DNA of 10,426 bases from Methanoregula sp. (GTDB taxonomy: Archaea > Halobacteriota > Methanomicrobia > Methanomicrobiales > Methanospirillaceae): positions 1-10,426 of the forward strand of contig JAQTSH010000040.1 in NCBI GenBank assembly GCA_028711405.1, in the 5' to 3' direction. Both the position numbers and the translations under genes were made by a program. Shown one piece after another: positions 6,852 through 10,426 of the stretch. Under the pieces are notes generated by a model that was not told where the DNA came from, searched no databases, and saw only the letters and a program-made list of their open reading frames with translations. Each line of letters opens with the position of its first letter. The first letter of the stretch is position 1.

Positions 6852-7158
6852 GATTCGCTGTTTTAAAGTGGGGTGTCAGATTGGATTTTTCTCCATCTGA
6901 ATTACATCTTTGTTGTAACGTTAGTCCTTTAGCCCGATCTATCCCTCGAACCGCCGCCGTGCCTGGGTGCAACCCGACGATGCGGTGCGCAGACCCCGAT
7001 CTCGGGGGAGGAATACCCCTGATGATGGAGTTTTAGGGCAGCAGCCCCTATTCACCATGATGCACTAAAAACAATTTACCCTCCTGATCGAATGAGAACA
7101 CCCATTCAGGTACATCTGGTGCTCCGGACTGCGGGTCAGATCACTACGGCACTAAGTG
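6852..7158. other. structured non-coding stretch
   Basis: There is no supported gene here. Between about 6960 and 7050 three short dyads follow one another: GGGT/ACCC around 6964-6974, CCCCG-ATCT-CGGGG around 6994-7007, and TAGGG/CCCTA around 7033-7050. These could be a small structured RNA or leftover sequence. No RNase P, SRP RNA, 5S rRNA or tRNA signature is visible, and no proper C/D box arrangement. Confidence 0.4.
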
Positions 7159-7301
7159 TCAATGACGGAGTTTCATTGTGCACGTATGGTGGAACACCCC
7201 TATCCCCCAAACACTCCCCGCCCCTCGGAATCTATAACTCCCTTCCCATACGTGTGCAGCGGCATATGCCAAATGAGATCAATAGTGGGTTCATTGTGCA
7301 C
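7159..7301. repeat. imperfect direct repeat pair flanking an inverted repeat
   Basis: TTCATTGTGCAC occurs at 7172-7183 and again at 7290-7301, each preceded by a related TCAAT-containing stretch, giving about 25-bp imperfect copies. Between them CACGTATGG (7181-7189) is mirrored by CCATACGTG (7246-7254), and the 56-nt interval is C-rich. The block lies just downstream of the - strand mmp10 gene. Its role is unknown. Confidence 0.55.
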
Positions 7302-7302
7302 A

Positions 7303-7315
7303 TGTGACGAAGTCA
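7303..7315 (-). terminator. hairpin over the mmp10 stop codon
   Basis: On the - strand GTGAC-TTC-GTCAC forms a 5-bp hairpin that includes the TGA stop of mmp10. No T-tract follows, so a terminator role is uncertain. Confidence 0.3.
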
Positions 7316-8542
7316 CGAATCTCCATACATATTGATCGCCCAGATCAGCTCCGCAAACCCCTCCATCTCCATCGCGAGCACCTGTTCTTTTGTCATGCCC
7401 ATACTGGTCTCTGCATCCGCAGTCAACATGTCGGGACCCCGGATCACTTTCCTGTCAATCCCATCCCGGCTGAGCACTTCCTGTGCCTCGGCATCGTGGA
7501 CAAATGCCCGTCCGGGAAGAATGACCGTCCGTTCAAGCTGACGGAGATCGAGTTCCTTTAGATCATCGATGGTGATCAGGCACGCGATCTCTTTTTTCAC
7601 CGGGACTGCCGGAATCGTGGCACCGCAGGCAAAAAGCACCGCGTCAATGAATGGTGCAGAGACGCTTCCCGTGACAACGGATGCCCGTCGCGCGACACAC
7701 GGGAGTTTTTGTAAGAGTCCGGTCTCGTGCCGGATGGCAAACGGGGAACCGATCTCAGGATCCCAGAGCGGGGTACCGGAGACTTTCATCCGGAATTTTT
7801 TTCGTAGATCGGTGACAGTATCACGGAACGATTCAACGGATTGTACCGGTTGTCCTTTCATTACCGGAGCGTTCCCAAGGATCAATCCCTGTTCGGTCGC
7901 ATTCGCAAACCTCATGAGGATGAGCCCTTTCGCTCCACGCTCTTCCAGCCATGTGCAGGTACGTTCAAGCACTGCGCCATCGTTGATACCCGGCAGGATG
8001 ACCGCAGCAGCGTAAACATCGATCTCGCCGCAGAGTCGCTCAAGGATATGTAAAGAGACATCCGGCGTGGGATCATGCATCCAGCGTTTACGGAGGTCAG
8101 GCTCGGTAGCGAAGACCGTAAAGGAGATCTCGGAGAGTCCGTTATCGATGAGGAGATCAGCGATCTCTCTATCGTCCCAGCCTTTGCCGCTCGTGTAGCC
8201 GATGTGGAGCGGGGCTTCCGTCGCGCCGAGCAACTCGATGAGATCCGCAAACTGCGGGTAACAACTGGGATCGCCGCCGCCGCTGATCGTGATACGATCG
8301 AGATCGCCGGATTTGGTTTGCAGTGCGGCGAGGGTTTCGTCCGCGATGGTTTTCAGATCCTTAAACCCGCTGTACTCTTCCTTCACACCTTTTGTACAAT
8401 AATCGCAGCCTTTTTTGAAAGGCATACAGTACCGGCACCCGAATGCCTTGACATCCTTTACATGTTTGAAATAACAGTATTCACAGAATCCCCGGCAATC
8501 GATACCTGCACGTCCACCGATGTCAACCGTCAGCTGTGCCAT
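7313..8542 (-). CDS. mmp10: Mmp10, McrA arginine methyltransferase (B12-dependent radical SAM)
   Basis: Mmp10 (methanogenesis marker 10) methylates a conserved arginine of McrA, the catalytic subunit of methyl-coenzyme M reductase, using S-adenosylmethionine and cobalamin. The protein has 409 residues, the usual family size. Near its N-terminus is CX3CX2C (Cys16, Cys20, Cys23) for the radical SAM cluster, followed by Tyr24. A second set, Cys36, Cys39, Cys46 and Cys49 (FGCRYC, KKGCDYC), matches the additional iron-binding loop of the family. ISGGGDPS (96-103) is the glycine-rich SAM-binding motif. The start MAQLTVDIGG follows the family pattern. No ribosome binding site precedes it, and a TATA-like CCTTTTACG lies about 30 nt upstream, so the mRNA may be nearly leaderless. 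No mcr genes lie nearby. Confidence 0.93.
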   Translation of the reverse strand: MAQLTVDIGGRAGIDCRGFCEYCYFKHVKDVKAFGCRYCMPFKKGCDYCTKGVKEEYSGFKDLKTIADETLAALQTKSGDLDRITISGGGDPSCYPQFADLIELLGATEAPLHIGYTSGKGWDDREIADLLIDNGLSEISFTVFATEPDLRKRWMHDPTPDVSLHILERLCGEIDVYAAAVILPGINDGAVLERTCTWLEERGAKGLILMRFANATEQGLILGNAPVMKGQPVQSVESFRDTVTDLRKKFRMKVSGTPLWDPEIGSPFAIRHETGLLQKLPCVARRASVVTGSVSAPFIDAVLFACGATIPAVPVKKEIACLITIDDLKELDLRQLERTVILPGRAFVHDAEAQEVLSRDGIDRKVIRGPDMLTADAETSMGMTKEQVLAMEMEGFAELIWAINMYGDS

Positions 8543-8592
8543 GAGTATGGATTAGTCGGTTGTTGTGCGTAAAAGGTGTTTGGAAATGATAT

Positions 8593-8620
8593 TGGCGGAC
8601 TTGTTTTTCAGTGACCGCCA
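8593..8620. promoter_or_regulatory. dyad in the divergent mmp10/hydrolase promoter region
   Basis: TGGCGG (8593-8598) and CCGCCA (8615-8620) form an inverted repeat with a 16-nt spacer. It lies upstream of the likely mmp10 TATA element (about 8568-8577, - strand) and before the hydrolase TATA box. It could be a regulator site for either gene; there is no direct evidence. Confidence 0.35.
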
Positions 8621-8644
8621 CACGAAATCCGACAAACAGGCTTC

Positions 8645-8678
8645 TATAAATGAATGGAGGTATAACCTCCGAACGGAG
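8645..8678 (+). promoter_or_regulatory. promoter, palindromic operator candidate and RBS of hydrolase gene
   Basis: TATAAA at 8645-8650 is a consensus TATA box. Six bases later is the perfect palindrome GGAGGT-ATA-ACCTCC (8656-8670), which ends at the predicted start site near 8670-8673. GGAG at 8675-8678 is the ribosome binding site, 8 nt before the ATG. A protein on the palindrome would block polymerase. The palindrome is the same as a strong SD plus anti-SD, so an effect on translation is also possible if transcription starts earlier. Confidence 0.65.
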
Positions 8679-8686
8679 TACTACCC

Positions 8687-9472
8687 ATGGAAAAAGATCC
8701 CCTTCTTATTGCACACCAGACCGCCGCTGATGTTGCCCGCGCCCCGTTCGATATGGTCATTCTGCCCCTTGGGTCTCTGGAGAGTCACGGTGCACACCTG
8801 CCATGTGGGACCGATGCGCTGACCGCATACTCGCTCGCGCTCGACGTTGCTGCATGTCTGCCGAAGACGGCGGTGTTACCACCGGTGAACTATGGCATGA
8901 GCGAATATTATAAGGATTTTTCATTCACGGTCTCGCTCCAGCCGGATACCGAGACTGCTATTATACGGGATATTCTTGAATCCGTGTACCGTGAAGGCAT
9001 AAAGAAGGTCTTCATCCTGAACGGTCATGACGGGAACATCCCCTCCATTGAGATCGCGAGCCGTTGTGCGAAGGTTGCTCACCCGGATCTGAAGATTGTC
9101 AGCCTGGATGCCTGGTGGAATTCACTCGTACCTCTTCTCCCCCCGGACTTCTTTTCTGTCTGGAACGGACTGGGGCATGGAGGGGAAGGGGAACTCTCGA
9201 TGGCACTTGCCCTCTTCCCGCAACTCTGCCGACCGGAGCTCGCTCGCGGGGTTGTGCCTGCACTTCCGGAAATCCTGGATGTGAAATGGAAATTCTCCGA
9301 ACTGACTGATTGCGGTGCGACCGGAGATCCAACCAAGGCGTCGCGGGAGAAAGGCGAACGGATGCGAAAAGTACTCACGGACGCGATCGTTTCCACCCTG
9401 AAAAAAATGGATGCTGATGACTGGGATTATCGTTCGCGAGAAGTGAAAAAGGGTGCGGGGGATTCCTGTTAA
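8687..9472 (+). CDS. creatininase-family metal-dependent amidohydrolase (ArfB-like candidate)
   Basis: The 261-residue protein belongs to the creatininase fold family, whose members open amide bonds with a metal centre in the cytoplasm. Signatures are LGSLESHGAHLPCGTD (28-43; likely ligands Glu32, His34 and Asp43), NGHDGN (112-117, His114) and GHGGEGELS (163-171, Glu167/Glu169), the counterpart of the HAGxxETS motif. True creatininase has a Glu two residues after the NGH histidine; here the motif is NGHDGN, so creatinine is an unlikely substrate. In methanogens the best-known member is ArfB, the formamide hydrolase of F420 and riboflavin synthesis, and bacteria use MftE for mycofactocin. ArfB is possible but not shown; no F420 or flavin genes are adjacent. 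ATG 8687 is supported by its promoter and ribosome binding site. Confidence 0.85.
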   Translation: MEKDPLLIAHQTAADVARAPFDMVILPLGSLESHGAHLPCGTDALTAYSLALDVAACLPKTAVLPPVNYGMSEYYKDFSFTVSLQPDTETAIIRDILESVYREGIKKVFILNGHDGNIPSIEIASRCAKVAHPDLKIVSLDAWWNSLVPLLPPDFFSVWNGLGHGGEGELSMALALFPQLCRPELARGVVPALPEILDVKWKFSELTDCGATGDPTKASREKGERMRKVLTDAIVSTLKKMDADDWDYRSREVKKGAGDSC

Positions 9473-9580
9473 GATTCACCGGTTCAACTGTATAAGAATA
9501 CCAATCGAATCTGGCAACATGTCCCCCGGATGTGCCGGATACATAGCATGTGACGTTCGGAGGGATTTCGGTTCCGCCGG

Positions 9581-9600
9581 TTTTTCTTTTTCGTCTTTTT
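9581..9600 (+). terminator. T-rich terminator after the hydrolase gene
   Basis: Three T-runs in 20 nt, broken only by C and CG, follow a G+C-rich segment (GGTTCCGCCGG) about 110 nt after the stop codon. This is typical archaeal T-tract termination. Confidence 0.6.
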
Positions 9601-9779
9601 AAAAATGGTTCTTCTCCAGATTTAGGATGACATCAAATTAGTAAAAATGTTGATTCAACCTACATTTTGACAAATTCTGTAGAATTGGGGTTTTTGAGTT
9701 TGAAAATTCTGACCGTTTTTCAGCTAAAAAATTTTTGAGTGTAGATAACCTTTGTGCCCTCCCAAATCTATCAAATTTT
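9601..9779. other. AT-rich intergenic segment
   Basis: There is no supported gene. The base composition is much richer in A+T than the flanks. Short perfect dyads occur: GTTGA-T-TCAAC (9649-9659) and AATTCT-GT-AGAATT (9673-9686), with AATTCTG repeated near 9705. I see no origin recognition box or recognisable promoter, although such a segment could hold one. Confidence 0.4.
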
Positions 9780-9902
9780 CCCCCGCACTTTCGTCGCTAC
9801 GGGGGGGCACTGCGACCCCCCTTCGCTCCTCACCCTTCGGGACGTGCTCCTCCTCACCTCTGCGAGGTGAGGCAGTAAAGAGGATACCTCCGCCTTCGGC
9901 GG
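9780..9902. repeat. cluster of GC-rich hairpins
   Basis: Four strong dyads lie in about 120 nt. CCCCCG/CGGGGG (9780-9785, 9800-9805) competes with GGGGGG/CCCCCC (9802-9807, 9816-9821). Then follow the perfect 9-bp stem CCTCACCTC-TGC-GAGGTGAGG (9852-9872) and CCGCC-TTC-GGCGG (9890-9902). A 69-codon frame through this block is low-complexity and is rejected. It may be an intergenic palindromic repeat family or part of an untranslated RNA. Confidence 0.6.
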
Positions 9903-10080
9903 CAGAAGTTTATGGAGCTAATGACATATTTCCTGAATTTTTGATCTGGGAAAAACTCTAAAAAATTTCCTCCTAAAATTGGAGAAGAGTCTTAAAAATA
10001 ACATGCACGCAGAGCTGTTCCGGTTCTCTTCCTCCGGATTTTTCGGTGATATGTTGGATTGTTTCCACAATGCCAATACA

Positions 10081-10086
10081 TTTATA
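10081..10086 (+). promoter_or_regulatory. TATA box of the small membrane protein gene
   Basis: TTTATA, preceded by ACA, is a good TATA box. The expected start 24-28 nt downstream falls at about 10106-10112. That coincides with the ATG at 10110 and suggests a leaderless mRNA. Confidence 0.5.
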
Positions 10087-10100
10087 GGACGGGGTACGAC

Positions 10101-10379
10101 ATGGTTTTCATGATTGAACACTCCCAAAAACCCAGTCCGCTCCGGATCATTGCAGCTGTCCTCCTTGGCATCATTGTCGGTTCCATCCTGTTCTTCATCA
10201 TTGCCCTCTTCATCGGGAGCTTCAATGATCTTTCTGGTATGAATCTCTCTGTCAGTACAAATGTCGCTGAGAATATCTGGAGTCTTATCCTACTCGTGCT
10301 GCTCAACATCCTCTGTATTGCAGGGTTTGTATGGAAGGTGTGGGTAACACCGGCAACCGAAACTGTCAATGAGTCATGA
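10101..10379 (+). CDS. small two-helix membrane protein, unknown function
   Basis: I do not recognise a family. The protein is 92 residues from ATG 10101, or 89 from ATG 10110. It has a short polar N-terminus (EHSQKPSP), then a helix of about 25 residues beginning LRIIAAVLLGIIVGS. A polar loop with several Asn and Ser follows, then a second helix (SLILLVLLNILCIAGFVW) and a short charged tail. The TATA box at 10081 points to 10110 as the start of a leaderless message; 10101 is kept because it is the longest ATG start, but it would then lie at or before the mRNA 5' end. A TTG at 10059 is even less likely, as it precedes the TATA box. The last codons may overlap another gene by ATGA at 10376. 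Confidence 0.6.
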   Translation: MVFMIEHSQKPSPLRIIAAVLLGIIVGSILFFIIALFIGSFNDLSGMNLSVSTNVAENIWSLILLVLLNILCIAGFVWKVWVTPATETVNES

Positions 10380-10426
10380 AATTCCGTTTGCGATCCAGGG
10401 GTTCGTACCTTTTTTTCCATCGTCAA
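10376..10426 (+). CDS. possible start of an overlapping next gene (partial)
   Basis: An ATG overlapping the stop of the small membrane protein gene (ATGA, 10376-10379) opens a frame that stays open for all 17 codons to the window end (MKFRLRSRGSYLFFHRQ). The ATGA arrangement is common in this window, but the frame is too short to judge and a seven-T tract (10410-10416) inside it could equally be a terminator. Treat it as tentative. Confidence 0.2.
   Translation, partial: MKFRLRSRGSYLFFHRQ
10410..10416 (+). terminator. possible T-tract terminator
   Basis: Seven T follow the small membrane protein gene by about 30 nt. They would end its transcript unless the overlapping frame at 10376 is a real gene. 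Confidence 0.35.

Noticed and set aside
7018..7087. Possible C/D box RNA (TGATGA near 7020, CTGA near 7084)
   Set aside because: The C box lacks the preceding purine and no D' box is present between; spacing is only roughly right.
7092..7307. 71-codon + strand frame in the gap before mmp10
   Set aside because: Overlaps the repeat block, has no ribosome binding site, and the product has no recognisable features.
9601..9779. AT-rich tract as a replication origin
   Set aside because: No origin recognition box repeats and no orc1/cdc6 gene nearby.
9752..9961. 69-codon + strand frame through the hairpin block
   Set aside because: Low-complexity Ser/Pro/Arg/Gly product created by the GC-rich dyads; no start signal and no family features.
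10419..10426. ATCGTCAA at the window end equals the start of the BirA operator at 8-15
   Set aside because: Only eight bases, expected by chance with fair odds in 10 kb, and the second arm is outside the window.
1..10426. CRISPR array, transposon, prophage or defence system
   Set aside because: No regularly spaced repeats, no transposase, integrase or nuclease-type proteins in any supported reading frame.

Overview
The window is archaeal and looks like a methanogen of the order Methanomicrobiales (a relative of Methanoregula or Methanospirillum). The clues are a gene for Mmp10, the radical SAM enzyme that methylates methyl-coenzyme M reductase; separate pyruvate carboxylase A and B subunits; a tRNA with a bulge-helix-bulge intron; TATA-type promoters with ATGC-like start sites; AGGTGA-type ribosome binding sites; and T-tract termination. 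Genus and species are inference.

Region 1 (1-5809, + strand) is a biotin block. A near-perfect BirA-type operator (TCGTCAACC-N14-GGTTGACGA) abuts the bioY start. It is followed by a four-gene ECF biotin importer: bioY (S component), two ABC ATPases and the EcfT transmembrane component. Next come pycB (carboxyltransferase plus biotin carrier) and pycA (biotin carboxylase). Most junctions are ATGA overlaps. Biotin import is thus tied to a biotin-carrying enzyme that makes oxaloacetate from pyruvate for biosynthesis. No biotin synthesis gene and no birA are inside the window.

Region 2 (5810-6334) holds a CAU tRNA, most likely elongator tRNA-Met, with a 43-nt intron after position 37 and a stable-RNA promoter. 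A non-coding stretch of about 340 nt follows.

Region 3 (6335-7312) holds a tandemly duplicated DUF350 membrane protein with a clear promoter and T-tract terminator. After it comes a roughly 480-nt non-coding stretch with short hairpins and an imperfect repeat pair.

Region 4 (7313-9472) has mmp10 on the - strand, divergent from a creatininase-family metal hydrolase on the + strand. The hydrolase promoter carries a perfect 15-bp palindrome directly after its TATA box.

Region 5 (9473-10426) is a long intergenic stretch, AT-rich and then GC-rich with a cluster of hairpins. It is followed by a small two-helix membrane protein and possibly the first codons of an overlapping next gene that runs off the window.

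I see no CRISPR array, transposase, phage gene or obvious defence system. The most notable points are the operator placement, the built-in asymmetry of the two importer ATPases, the unusual T loop of the tRNA, and the palindromic site at the hydrolase promoter.
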